Positions 17,042 through 24,596 of a stretch of DNA of 64,000 nt are shown in pieces. Each line of letters opens with the position of its first letter. Position 1 is the first letter of the stretch. Source of the DNA: Parvicella sp964387945 (GTDB lineage: Bacteria; Bacteroidota; Bacteroidia; Flavobacteriales_D; Parvicellaceae); the NCBI GenBank assembly GCA_964387945.1, contig CAYLYX010000005.1, forward strand, positions 62,001 through 126,000, in the 5' to 3' direction. A program made the translations under genes and the position numbers. Under the pieces are notes generated by a model that saw nothing but the letters and a program-made list of their open reading frames with translations, did not search any database and was not told the origin of the DNA.

Positions 17042-18508
17042 ATGAACCTAACCATAGAAAATATACTTTTAGTTGGTTCGTTGCTTCTGTTCATTAGCAT
17101 CGTAGCAGGTAAAACCTCTAATAAATTTGGTGTCCCGACCTTATTATTATTCCTTGTGATAGGCATGCTAGCTGGCTCAGAAGGAATCGGAGGAATTCAC
17201 TTTGACGATCCTAAACTAACGCAATTTATAGGCATCGTTTCTCTCAATTTTATCCTTTTTTCGGGCGGATTGGACACCAACTGGAAATCCGTTAAACCCA
17301 TTCTCAAAGAAGGGCTGGCACTTTCAACTGTTGGGGTTCTATTAACAGCTGTTTCGCTCGGAACATTTGTTTGGTTCATTACTGATTTCACCATATTTGA
17401 AAGTATGTTGCTGGGATCTATTGTCTCTTCCACAGATGCTGCCGCAGTATTTTCTATTCTTCGATCCAAAAGCCTTGCATTGAAGACAAATTTAAGGCCA
17501 ACTCTTGAACTTGAGAGTGGAAGCAATGATCCCATGGCTTATGTTTTAACAATAACATTCCTAACCTTAGTCACTACACCAGATCAAGGCTTTTTCTCCA
17601 TTCTCATACTGTTCGTACAACAAATTGTCATTGGTGGAGCGCTTGGTTTTGCCTTTGGAAAACTCAGCAAAATGGTAATCAATAATATCAAGCTAGATAT
17701 TGAAGGTCTTTACCCTGTACTCGTAATTGCGTTGATGTTTATTACGTTTTCAACCAGCGACTTCTTTGGAGGTAACGGCTTTCTAGCCATTTATATATGT
17801 GCTGTCTTTTTAGGCAATCAAGATCTCATTCATAAAAAGACGATCTTAAAAATGTATGACGGACTTGCCTGGTTAATGCAAATTGTGTTATTCCTTACTC
17901 TCGGGCTATTAGTTTTTCCTTCTCAGGTTGTGCCCTATATGGGAATTGGATTACTTATTTCTGTTTTTCTAATTCTTATTGCTCGTCCAACTGGTGTATT
18001 CTTGAGCTTGATATTCTTCAAGATGAAAATGCGAAGACGATTCTATATTTCTTGGGTGGGACTTCGTGGTGCTGTTCCTATCGTATTTGCTACTTACCCG
18101 CTGCTTGCTGGTATTGACAAGGCTAATATGATATTTAATATTGTATTTTTTATTACGCTCACATCTGTGTTGATACAAGGAACGACCTTGTCGATTGTAG
18201 CAAAATGGCTTCATGTGGCACTACCAGAAAAAACGAAACCGATTTCTGAAGTAGAACAATTCATCCTTGACCTACCTAAGTCTTCCATGAAAGAAGTACT
18301 TGTTTTGCCTCATTTTCATGCTGTGAATCAAAGGATTGTAGATTTACATCTGCCTACTTCTACATTTATTGTAATGATTAAAAGAAACGGCAAGTATATA
18401 CGCCCGGGAGGTTCTACGGAAGTCAAAGCGCACGATCTTTTGATGATCCTTGTAGACAACGAACATGATTTTGAACAAGTTACCAAATGTTTAACTCGAC
18501 CGAATTAA
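17042..18508 (+). CDS. K+/H+ (cation/proton) antiporter, NhaP2/CvrA type
   Basis: CPA1-family inner membrane exchanger, 488 residues. About a dozen membrane segments lie between residues 5 and 385, with the family ion-binding region ESGSNDP (about 160) and the phrase SWVGLRGAVPIVFA. A C-terminal cytosolic RCK/TrkA-C-like domain follows (about 400-488; VLVLPHFHAVN, GSTEVKAHDLLMIL). This architecture is that of the NhaP2 potassium/proton antiporter used for volume and pH control. Monocistronic, ended by a terminator about 75 nt downstream. Confidence 0.92.
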   Translation: MNLTIENILLVGSLLLFISIVAGKTSNKFGVPTLLLFLVIGMLAGSEGIGGIHFDDPKLTQFIGIVSLNFILFSGGLDTNWKSVKPILKEGLALSTVGVLLTAVSLGTFVWFITDFTIFESMLLGSIVSSTDAAAVFSILRSKSLALKTNLRPTLELESGSNDPMAYVLTITFLTLVTTPDQGFFSILILFVQQIVIGGALGFAFGKLSKMVINNIKLDIEGLYPVLVIALMFITFSTSDFFGGNGFLAIYICAVFLGNQDLIHKKTILKMYDGLAWLMQIVLFLTLGLLVFPSQVVPYMGIGLLISVFLILIARPTGVFLSLIFFKMKMRRRFYISWVGLRGAVPIVFATYPLLAGIDKANMIFNIVFFITLTSVLIQGTTLSIVAKWLHVALPEKTKPISEVEQFILDLPKSSMKEVLVLPHFHAVNQRIVDLHLPTSTFIVMIKRNGKYIRPGGSTEVKAHDLLMILVDNEHDFEQVTKCLTRPN

Positions 18509-18582
18509 TCAGTTAAACCTCTTGTCTTCGAACACAAGTAACACTGCTTGCTAGGTAGTTCGTTCAGAATTAAAATCACAAA

Positions 18583-18612
18583 AAAAGCCCAGACTATTTC
18601 GTCTAGGCTTTT
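18583..18612. terminator. Bidirectional intrinsic terminator
   Basis: AAAAGCC-C-AGAC pairs with GTCT-A-GGCTTTT around a short loop, flanked by A-run and T-run. It separates the antiporter gene from the convergent Asp/Met-rich protein gene. Confidence 0.8.
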
Positions 18613-18630
18613 CATTCAAATTCTTACAAC

Positions 18631-19761
18631 TTACTTGTTCAGCACCATTTCCAACTTAGAAACTACTTGCATTTTCATTCCCATGGTGTTAATATTAGTA
18701 GTTACCGTACCGAAAACTTTGTTGAACATTCCTTCTTGATAGTTGAACTTTGAGGTCACATCACAACTCATATCTGGTGCCATATCTTTAGACATGCCAA
18801 TCGCTTCAGCATCACTATTTGGCATTCCAAAACCGCCCATATCCATTCCCATCATGTCCATATCAGCATCCATATCCATGTCTGAGTCCATGTCCATGTC
18901 AAAATCACCATCGTTGCTCATATCATCATCCTCGAGGTTAGTGTCCATTCCCATATCAAACATCGAACTACCATCTCCAGAAGTTCCAGAAGCACCTCCA
19001 TCAAACATATCCTTTGATTTGTCTGTCTTCATGGTATGATGTAATGAAGCTACACCGTTGTCCATGCTATTCACTTTCACCACCATTTGATAAATCCCAG
19101 CGTCTGCAACTACCTCATCGTTAAGATTTACATCGCCTTCTGGTAATGCCAACAGTTCCAAAAAATCGTAAGGAAGTACATCAATCATATCCGTTTCTTC
19201 CGTCACTTTTACCTCAACTGTGCTGGTATTTTTGATTTCCTTTACGCTGTACCCTGCTTTTAGCGAACCTGTCTTAGGGTCGAACTCGGCATACGCATCT
19301 ACTTTCATGTTTCCTGTCTGTCCTCCAACTGCAACACTATTTTCATCCGCTTTTCCATAAGCAAGCACATTAGATGTTCCTGAGGTGATCAAATAGATCT
19401 TCTTCAAGAAAGTAAAGTTTCCTTTTTTGTCCACCTTAACATCACTTTGCAGTGCTTTTTGAGGAATGTCATCCAAGGAAGCCATTACATTTCCTTTGGA
19501 GTCAACAATGCTAAAGTTAACCAGATACAAAATCCCACTTGCCGTGCCGTCTGAGGCAACAGAATTTACATAAAGAACGAAATCAGTAGTCGTTCTAAAT
19601 TGTTCCTTCATTTCCATTCCCATCATAGAAGTAGAAACATCGTCATTCACAACAGCTGTAAAATGATAACCTGCTCCGGATTTCCATTGATAGTTCAGTT
19701 CTGTAGCAAATGAAGTGAGCACCGTAAGTGCTAAAATTGCAGATAGTAATCGTTTTTTCAT
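18631..19761 (-). CDS. Secreted protein with Asp/Met-rich insert (DUF6263-like)
   Basis: 376 residues with a signal peptide ending near SFATEL. The N- and C-terminal parts are beta-rich and resemble the DUF6263-type secreted proteins of Bacteroidota (conserved N-terminal phrase LNYQWKSGAGYHF). Between them, residues about 265-310, is a strikingly low-complexity stretch of alternating Asp and Met (repeats such as DMDMDSDMDMDADM), preceded by the motif FDGGASGTSG. A closely similar motif, FDGSAGGTSG, is in the M16-like protein at 34.8-36.9 kb. An exact TATTTTTG promoter element lies 4 nt before ATG 19761, so the transcript should be essentially leaderless. Function unknown; metal binding by the Asp/Met tract is an inference. 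Confidence 0.7.
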   Translation of the reverse strand: MKKRLLSAILALTVLTSFATELNYQWKSGAGYHFTAVVNDDVSTSMMGMEMKEQFRTTTDFVLYVNSVASDGTASGILYLVNFSIVDSKGNVMASLDDIPQKALQSDVKVDKKGNFTFLKKIYLITSGTSNVLAYGKADENSVAVGGQTGNMKVDAYAEFDPKTGSLKAGYSVKEIKNTSTVEVKVTEETDMIDVLPYDFLELLALPEGDVNLNDEVVADAGIYQMVVKVNSMDNGVASLHHTMKTDKSKDMFDGGASGTSGDGSSMFDMGMDTNLEDDDMSNDGDFDMDMDSDMDMDADMDMMGMDMGGFGMPNSDAEAIGMSKDMAPDMSCDVTSKFNYQEGMFNKVFGTVTTNINTMGMKMQVVSKLEMVLNK

Positions 19762-19765
19762 ACGT

Positions 19766-19773
19766 CAAAAATA
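19766..19773 (-). promoter_or_regulatory. -7 promoter element (TATTTTTG)
   Basis: Exact TAnnTTTG on the minus strand, with a TTTG -33 element at 19796-19799 (22 nt spacing). The predicted transcription start falls at the ATG (19761). Confidence 0.7.
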
Positions 19774-19902
19774 AGTTGTTTGATATAGGTATTGACAAAG
19801 TCTGTACCAAAGTGAATTGGTTGACTCAAATATAGCAAAATAGATAGTTACTTACTTGAAATCTTATAGCTAGACAACAGAATTGTTTGAAAGACTGATA
19901 AC

Positions 19903-20469
19903 TTACTGAACAGCGTTAACTGAATCCAAAAACATCAGAATTTCTGCTTCGCTTTTTCCCATAAAGTTCTGTATGTAGTTCTTCGCTTCAATTGCCATGG
20001 GATCTTCTGGGAATTGCTCCAACAATTGATCGTACATCTCTTTTGCCTTTTCTATGTCTCCCTTTGACTCATGCAATCGGGCAATGTTAGCCATGTACTT
20101 TGGCGTTTCATCCGTTACCGGAAACTCGTCTACCAACTTCTGCATGATGTTAATGGCTTGCTGGGGTTTCCCCATGATTTCCGAAGCTTTTGCCGCCAGC
20201 TCCATAACTGCAGGAGTTTTTTCGTGGTTGGGGTGCGCATTCACAAACTTACTCGAAGCATTAAACAAGGCTGTAGCAGACACAATTTCGTTTTGTGGCT
20301 TACCGCCAGTGAGCTCTTGATTCAGCAGTTTTATATACTCCAACTGCTTTTCAATCTCCTCTGGGCTTTCTTGTACAACTTCTTCTTCTGTTGTTGTATC
20401 TTCTGAGGTGCATTGCACAAAAAATACTCCTGAAAAAACTAAAACGATTATCCACCAATTTGTCTTCAT
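19903..20469 (-). CDS. Tetratricopeptide repeat lipoprotein
   Basis: 188 residues. The signal MKTNWWIIVLVFSGVFFVQC is followed by a Glu/Thr-rich linker, then helical TPR units (about 65-175; typical positions in YMANIARLHESKGDIEKA and MYDQLLEQFPEDPMAIE). Probably a periplasmic/outer-membrane scaffold of the YfiO/BamD-like kind, but shorter than BamD, so no specific role is assigned. It starts 5 nt after the def stop, so it is in the same operon. Confidence 0.8.
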   Translation of the reverse strand: MKTNWWIIVLVFSGVFFVQCTSEDTTTEEEVVQESPEEIEKQLEYIKLLNQELTGGKPQNEIVSATALFNASSKFVNAHPNHEKTPAVMELAAKASEIMGKPQQAINIMQKLVDEFPVTDETPKYMANIARLHESKGDIEKAKEMYDQLLEQFPEDPMAIEAKNYIQNFMGKSEAEILMFLDSVNAVQ

Positions 20470-20474
20470 CTTTT

Positions 20475-21062
20475 CTATTTCTTAATTGGAAAATTCATTC
20501 GGTAACCCACCTTAACTTTGCCTTTTGCAATGTCTTCCAGTTTGCGCTTGAGTAATCGCTTTTTGAGCGGATTCAAATAATCGGTAAACAATACACCTTC
20601 TATGTGATCATACTCATGCTGAATGACTCTAGCTGCAATACCTCCCAATGTTTCTTCTTTAAACTCCCAGTTTTCGTCAAAATAAGAGATGGTAATGGTC
20701 GACTTTCTGGTTACATCTTCCCTGATGTTGGGAATACTCAAACAACCTTCTGAGAAAGCCCATTCTTTACCATCTTCCGTTTCAATGATCGGGTTAATAA
20801 AAACGCGCTTGAAATTTTTAAGGGCCTCCATGTTCTTTGCTTCTTCTTCATTAGCCGGTTCATCCTCAGCAAAGGGTGATGCATCTACAATAAACAAGCG
20901 TAATGCCTTACCGATCTGCGGTGCAGCTAGCCCAACTCCCTGACTTGCGTACATGGTTTCAAACATGTCTTCAATCAATTGGGAGATGTCTGCTCCTTCT
21001 TCAATTTCTTCGCACTCTTCGCGAAGAACAGTAGAACCGTAAGCATAAATAGGAAGTACCAT
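20475..21062 (-). CDS. def: Peptide deformylase
   Basis: Removes the N-formyl group from nascent proteins; Fe/Zn metallohydrolase. All three motifs are present: GVGLAAPQIG (42-51), EGCLSIP (metal ligand Cys107) and QHEYDHIEGVLF (His149, catalytic Glu150, His153). 195 residues, a normal length, with an acidic insert near 62-78 common in Bacteroidota enzymes. It leads the two-gene unit with the TPR lipoprotein. Confidence 0.97.
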   Translation of the reverse strand: MVLPIYAYGSTVLREECEEIEEGADISQLIEDMFETMYASQGVGLAAPQIGKALRLFIVDASPFAEDEPANEEEAKNMEALKNFKRVFINPIIETEDGKEWAFSEGCLSIPNIREDVTRKSTITISYFDENWEFKEETLGGIAARVIQHEYDHIEGVLFTDYLNPLKKRLLKRKLEDIAKGKVKVGYRMNFPIKK

Positions 21063-21131
21063 GTGTATAAAATTTGGTTTACAAAATTGATGATTATTTC
21101 CGTTTCATGCAATGAACTCTGGAATTATTAA

Positions 21132-21139
21132 TACTTTTG
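21132..21139 (+). promoter_or_regulatory. -7 promoter element (TACTTTTG)
   Basis: Exact TAnnTTTG, 23 nt before ATG 21163. Its position rules out the upstream ATG at 21112 as the start. Confidence 0.6.
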
Positions 21140-21162
21140 AAGAACCTTTGAAAGAAGTCGAG

Positions 21163-21627
21163 ATGAGAATAATTATTGCATTGACCGCCTTTGTTGCTTT
21201 ACTTTCGAGTTGTGAAAAAAGTGCGAAGTGCTGGGGAAAAACAGAGCAAAACGAGGGTGAAATCATTGCGGACACCACGTTGTGTACCAATTGCACCATT
21301 CTTACTAATGAAAATGAAGGATATGTAGTGAATTCAGAGCGAGACCTTTGGTACATTTACTACAAGAATTTTGGGAATCAAGGTGTTTGTGAAACTCGTG
21401 ACTTTGACTTCAACAACTATTCATTATTGGGTATGACCACATTGGCAACCTGCAAGTACAAGATCAAACGAGAAGTGACCATAGACGATGATGCTAAAGT
21501 CTATTATTACGACATCTTTTTGAAAGAGTGTGGCAATTGTGAAGAACAGCATTACCTTACCAACTGGGTCATGATCCCCAAACTAAAAGTGGGCTATAAA
21601 GTTATTTTCAGAAGTAGCACGAAGTAA
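21163..21627 (+). CDS. Hypothetical cysteine-rich lipoprotein
   Basis: 154 residues. The signal MRIIIALTAFVALLSSC gives a lipid-anchored Cys. The mature part has several further cysteines (KCWG, TLCTNCTI, GVCET, ATCKY, KECGNCEEQ), suggesting disulfides or metal ligands. Not recognised. The start at 21163 follows from the promoter at 21132-21139. The methyltransferase gene begins 2 nt after its stop. Confidence 0.65.
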   Translation: MRIIIALTAFVALLSSCEKSAKCWGKTEQNEGEIIADTTLCTNCTILTNENEGYVVNSERDLWYIYYKNFGNQGVCETRDFDFNNYSLLGMTTLATCKYKIKREVTIDDDAKVYYYDIFLKECGNCEEQHYLTNWVMIPKLKVGYKVIFRSSTK

Positions 21628-21629
21628 TC

Positions 21630-22202
21630 ATGCACGATTCAAACTACTGGAACAACAGGTACCTTCAACAGGAAACAGGATGGGACATTGGTCACGCGAG
21701 TCCAGCCATCGTTGATTTTTTCCAAGACAAACGCAAAGACCTTAATATCCTAATTCCTGGATGTGGTAATGCCTACGAAGGTGAAGTACTGCATCGTTAC
21801 GGGTTTGATAATTTGGTTTTGGCGGACTTTGCAGAACAGACAAAATCGAATTTCTTGGACCGTTGCGAGACGTTTGATGGAGATCATTTCTTGGTGGGAG
21901 ATTTCTTTTCGTTAGAAGGCACGTATGAGGTGATTGTTGAGCAAACCTTTTTCTGCGCCCTAACTCCCAACCTAAGAGAAGATTACGCAAAAAAGATGAA
22001 GAAACTACTTCATCCAGAAGGAAGTCTGGTCGGCTTATTGTTTGATGCTCCCCTAAACACAGAGCACCCACCCTATGGTGGTTCAAAAGCTGCTTATGAG
22101 GAGTTATTTGGCAAATACTTTAAAAACGTTAACTTGATTCCATGTGGCAACTCCATTGCACCTCGCGCAGGAAAGGAATTATGGATAGAAATTAAACACT
22201 GA
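21630..22202 (+). CDS. SAM-dependent methyltransferase, thiopurine methyltransferase (TPMT) family
   Basis: Class I methyltransferase of 190 residues. The TPMT-family N-terminus YWNNRYLQQETGWDIGHASP and the SAM motif NILIPGCGNAYE are clear, followed by VLADFAE (acidic ribose ligand) and the family phrase EQTFFCALTP. These bacterial enzymes methylate small thiols, selenium/tellurium compounds or halides; the substrate here cannot be told. Cytosolic. Cotranscribed with the upstream lipoprotein and probably the downstream 50-residue ORF. Confidence 0.88.
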   Translation: MHDSNYWNNRYLQQETGWDIGHASPAIVDFFQDKRKDLNILIPGCGNAYEGEVLHRYGFDNLVLADFAEQTKSNFLDRCETFDGDHFLVGDFFSLEGTYEVIVEQTFFCALTPNLREDYAKKMKKLLHPEGSLVGLLFDAPLNTEHPPYGGSKAAYEELFGKYFKNVNLIPCGNSIAPRAGKELWIEIKH

Positions 22203-22203
22203 T

Positions 22204-22356
22204 ATGAACCTTGGAGAAATCATCATATTTATTTTGGTCACCCTCTTCTTTGCCGGTGGTATCTACGGAGGGATTCGTCTGTTCAGGTGGAATCAAAGAG
22301 ACCGTGAAGCCATTGAGCGAAGAAATCAGGAAAAGAAGGGTCAAGCTACTGACTAG
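22204..22356 (+). CDS. Small single-TM membrane protein (50 aa)
   Basis: ATG one base after the methyltransferase stop. The product has one hydrophobic helix (about residues 5-24; IIIFILVTLFFAGGIYGG) followed by a charged Arg/Glu/Gln-rich tail. The tight spacing and the positive-inside tail argue for a real small membrane protein. Its end overlaps the convergent gene by 11 nt. Function unknown. Confidence 0.6.
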   Translation: MNLGEIIIFILVTLFFAGGIYGGIRLFRWNQRDREAIERRNQEKKGQATD

Positions 22357-22873
22357 CTTTCTTTTGGAGTAACTTGAACATCACATAGTCAAACACCAGA
22401 AGATAAGCTCCTTGAAAAATGATGCTCTTGCCATATCCAGATGCCATGTGCGGGTTTTTAAAGCGATCTGAGAAGGCTGTAAGCGCGACACCTGCACCGA
22501 TATACCCAAAATCAATAAAAAAGTTTGTTTTGTAGATCTTAGGTAACTTGAGTTGATCCACCGACCAACTGCTTAAATCTGGATTCTTTAGCATCCGATA
22601 GCTTTTAATGATACCAGGAACTCCTAAGGTAAGGTTAATTACATTCCAAAAACCATTCATTTGATTAAGATAACTCGCCTCCAATCCCAAGCGGTTGCGA
22701 AGCAAAATACTGGAAGAGATATTCAATGCCGACCAAGATGTTAATGCAATCATTCCATTTTTGTTAGTTTTCCAAAAAGCATTGTAGTTCGTCAAGCTGT
22801 CATTCGGTTGATCAGTTTGCGCAGCAAACGACAAACAAAACAAACAGCATACTATGATGATAAGTAATCTCAA
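22346..22873 (-). CDS. Hypothetical secreted/membrane protein (DUF6992-like)
   Basis: 175 residues starting at TTG 22873 (no ATG fits the signal peptide RLLIIIVCCLFCLSFAAQ). Hydrophobic stretches alternate with Asn-rich loops (NGFWNVINLTLGVPG, FFIDFGYIGAGVALTAF, YLLVFDYVMF), suggesting about four membrane segments. It reminds me of the Bacteroidota DUF6992 family; that match is from memory. Monocistronic. Confidence 0.6.
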   Translation of the reverse strand: MRLLIIIVCCLFCLSFAAQTDQPNDSLTNYNAFWKTNKNGMIALTSWSALNISSSILLRNRLGLEASYLNQMNGFWNVINLTLGVPGIIKSYRMLKNPDLSSWSVDQLKLPKIYKTNFFIDFGYIGAGVALTAFSDRFKNPHMASGYGKSIIFQGAYLLVFDYVMFKLLQKKASQ

Positions 22874-23019
22874 ATGGGTTTTAATTTTGCGTTGGTTTAA
22901 AGGCTACTTTTTTTCATCAGAAAGGTAAGATTCTTCGCACGAAAAAATGGCTAAAACCTTTAATTTTTATTAGTTTATAACAATTCGGGAAGTAAATTGT
23001 TTAACAATAAAAACAGATT

Positions 23020-23484
23020 ATGATTGGTCGATTGATCCTCTTCTTGCTCATCAATTTTGCGGCTTTGGCCATTGGTGGTTTTTTCACGGGTGATGGTGTA
23101 TCCTCAGATTGGTATGAACACCTCAACAAAGCTCCATGGACACCTCCGGGATGGGTCTTTGGGGCAGCCTGGACTTCCATAATGATTCTATTTTCAATCT
23201 ACATGGCTTATCAATGGGAAATGGCAGAAAACAGAACGAACCTACTGGTCTTATATTCCATACAATGGATACTCAATGTGACTTGGAACCCGATTTTCTT
23301 CTACTTTCAAATGCCGCTCTTGGGATTGGTAACCATTGTACTTCTAACCATTTTGATAGCAGTGTTAATGTTCAAATTCCATCAATCAAAAGACTTTAAA
23401 ATCCTCTTACTTCTTCCGTATTTTGTATGGTTACTGATTGCAACATCGTTGAACGCATACGTTGTTTTTGAGAATCCGATGTGA
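23020..23484 (+). CDS. tspO: TspO/MBR tryptophan-rich sensory protein
   Basis: Five-helix membrane protein (154 residues) of the translocator/peripheral benzodiazepine receptor family, which binds porphyrins and affects tetrapyrrole and stress responses. Conserved features: WYEHLNKAPWTPPGWVFG, then AWT, and NVTWNPIFF. Tryptophans are abundant, as expected. Its presence 3 kb from a large hem cluster fits a porphyrin link, though the two are separate units. Confidence 0.93.
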   Translation: MIGRLILFLLINFAALAIGGFFTGDGVSSDWYEHLNKAPWTPPGWVFGAAWTSIMILFSIYMAYQWEMAENRTNLLVLYSIQWILNVTWNPIFFYFQMPLLGLVTIVLLTILIAVLMFKFHQSKDFKILLLLPYFVWLLIATSLNAYVVFENPM

Positions 23485-23489
23485 GGTGA

Positions 23490-24053
23490 TCAATCCAAAA
23501 ACCCTTGAGTAATCCTAGCGAAAGTATTATCAGGTTTTTGATTACTCCAGCCCGTATTCATCTCATTTTCTTCAGACAAAAATAAGATATGACTACCCAA
23601 TCCGTTGTCAATGAATTCACTTTTTACGTGTTGCGAAAACTGAACTCCAATCAGCCAACCGTCCTCTAGTTCCTCGACTAATTCTTGATAATAGTCGTCA
23701 TCACCTGCATGAAAGTTGAGCACATTTCTTCCGATGAGCACAATCTTATTTACTCCCTCGAAAACGAGCAACTCCAAAAGGTTCTCCTTCAAAAGTTTGA
23801 TGTCGTTGTAGAGAATATCATTCCACTCCCCTATTAGTTCTACAAATGCATAACCCTCGTCATAATTTACATAGAGTAATTTCGCAAACAAGGTTTCTGA
23901 TTCAATACTGTCCCACTGAGGGTGAATGTAGTGGTCGTAAATCGTATTCGCATACTCAAACTCACTGTATTCATTCCCAAAAAAGGGAGAACGTTCATCG
24001 TCTTCTGCACGGTAATAATCTCGCCAGTGGTAATATGGTTCTATCGACTGCAT
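23490..24053 (-). CDS. Conserved hypothetical protein
   Basis: 187-residue acidic cytosolic protein without signal peptide. The N-terminus MQSIEPYYHWRDYYRAEDDE and the aromatic, Asp/Glu-rich sequence look like a conserved Bacteroidota family of unknown function; I cannot name a domain. ATG 24053 is chosen over TTG 24062 because a TAACCTTG element (one mismatch to TAnnTTTG) covers the TTG. Confidence 0.7.
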   Translation of the reverse strand: MQSIEPYYHWRDYYRAEDDERSPFFGNEYSEFEYANTIYDHYIHPQWDSIESETLFAKLLYVNYDEGYAFVELIGEWNDILYNDIKLLKENLLELLVFEGVNKIVLIGRNVLNFHAGDDDYYQELVEELEDGWLIGVQFSQHVKSEFIDNGLGSHILFLSEENEMNTGWSNQKPDNTFARITQGFLD

Positions 24054-24059
24054 TTGCTG

Positions 24060-24067
24060 CAAGGTTA
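24060..24067 (-). promoter_or_regulatory. Probable -7 element (TAACCTTG)
   Basis: One mismatch to TAnnTTTG on the minus strand, 6 nt before ATG 24053; it implies a near-leaderless transcript. Confidence 0.4.
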
Positions 24068-24107
24068 GGAAATAAATTTGTAAATTGCCTCAACTAAACT
24101 ACGAACT

Positions 24108-24563
24108 ATGGTAATTACTTATGAGTCGTTAAAGCCATTGATCAAAAGCGAAAACCTCGTGAATGGCAACCAAATGCAAGTATCATTTCAGGCGGAAGGT
24201 ATGGCAGCCCCAATTCAAGCAGTAGGCATGATGATGGCAGATCAAGATGAAATGATGAAAAACGTGAAAAAGCAAGCAGTAAAACAAAGTGTTTTCAGCA
24301 CGATTATCAGTTCTGTAAGTCGTTTGCTGGGAGGTTTAATTGGTGGAACAGGGGGACGAATGGCAAGTTCAGCGGCTTCTTCTGCAGCACATAGCATGAC
24401 CAGTTCTTCCATGGGGCAAGAAATGATGAATGCCAAAGACACCCCTGAGAACAGGCAAAAAGCGGTGGTTGCAGCTTTTCAATCCGTTCAGCAGTTTTTT
24501 GAGTATGATCCGGCTAGTGCTAACTGGAAAGGAAAAGACATGAGTCAGGTGCAGCAGGGATAA
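24108..24563 (+). CDS. Conserved hypothetical protein with Gly/Ala/Ser-rich centre
   Basis: 151 residues, no signal peptide. Met-rich N-terminal half, then a central small-residue segment (VSRLLGGLIGGTGGRMASSAASSAAH, about residues 70-95) that could be a membrane-active or glycine-zipper helix, and a C-terminal helical part. Family not recognised. Divergent from the hypothetical gene to its left. Confidence 0.65.
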   Translation: MVITYESLKPLIKSENLVNGNQMQVSFQAEGMAAPIQAVGMMMADQDEMMKNVKKQAVKQSVFSTIISSVSRLLGGLIGGTGGRMASSAASSAAHSMTSSSMGQEMMNAKDTPENRQKAVVAAFQSVQQFFEYDPASANWKGKDMSQVQQG

Positions 24564-24596
24564 AGTTACCTTTTCTATAATCTGAGTTATTGGTAT

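Noticed and set aside
18743..19039. Plus-strand open frame rich in Ser/Ile/Met repeats
   Set aside because: It is the antisense image of the Asp/Met-rich tract of the minus-strand gene; no promoter or signal peptide of its own.
21112..21162. ATG 21112 as start of the Cys-rich lipoprotein
   Set aside because: An exact -7 promoter element lies downstream of it (21132-21139) and the signal peptide begins at 21163.
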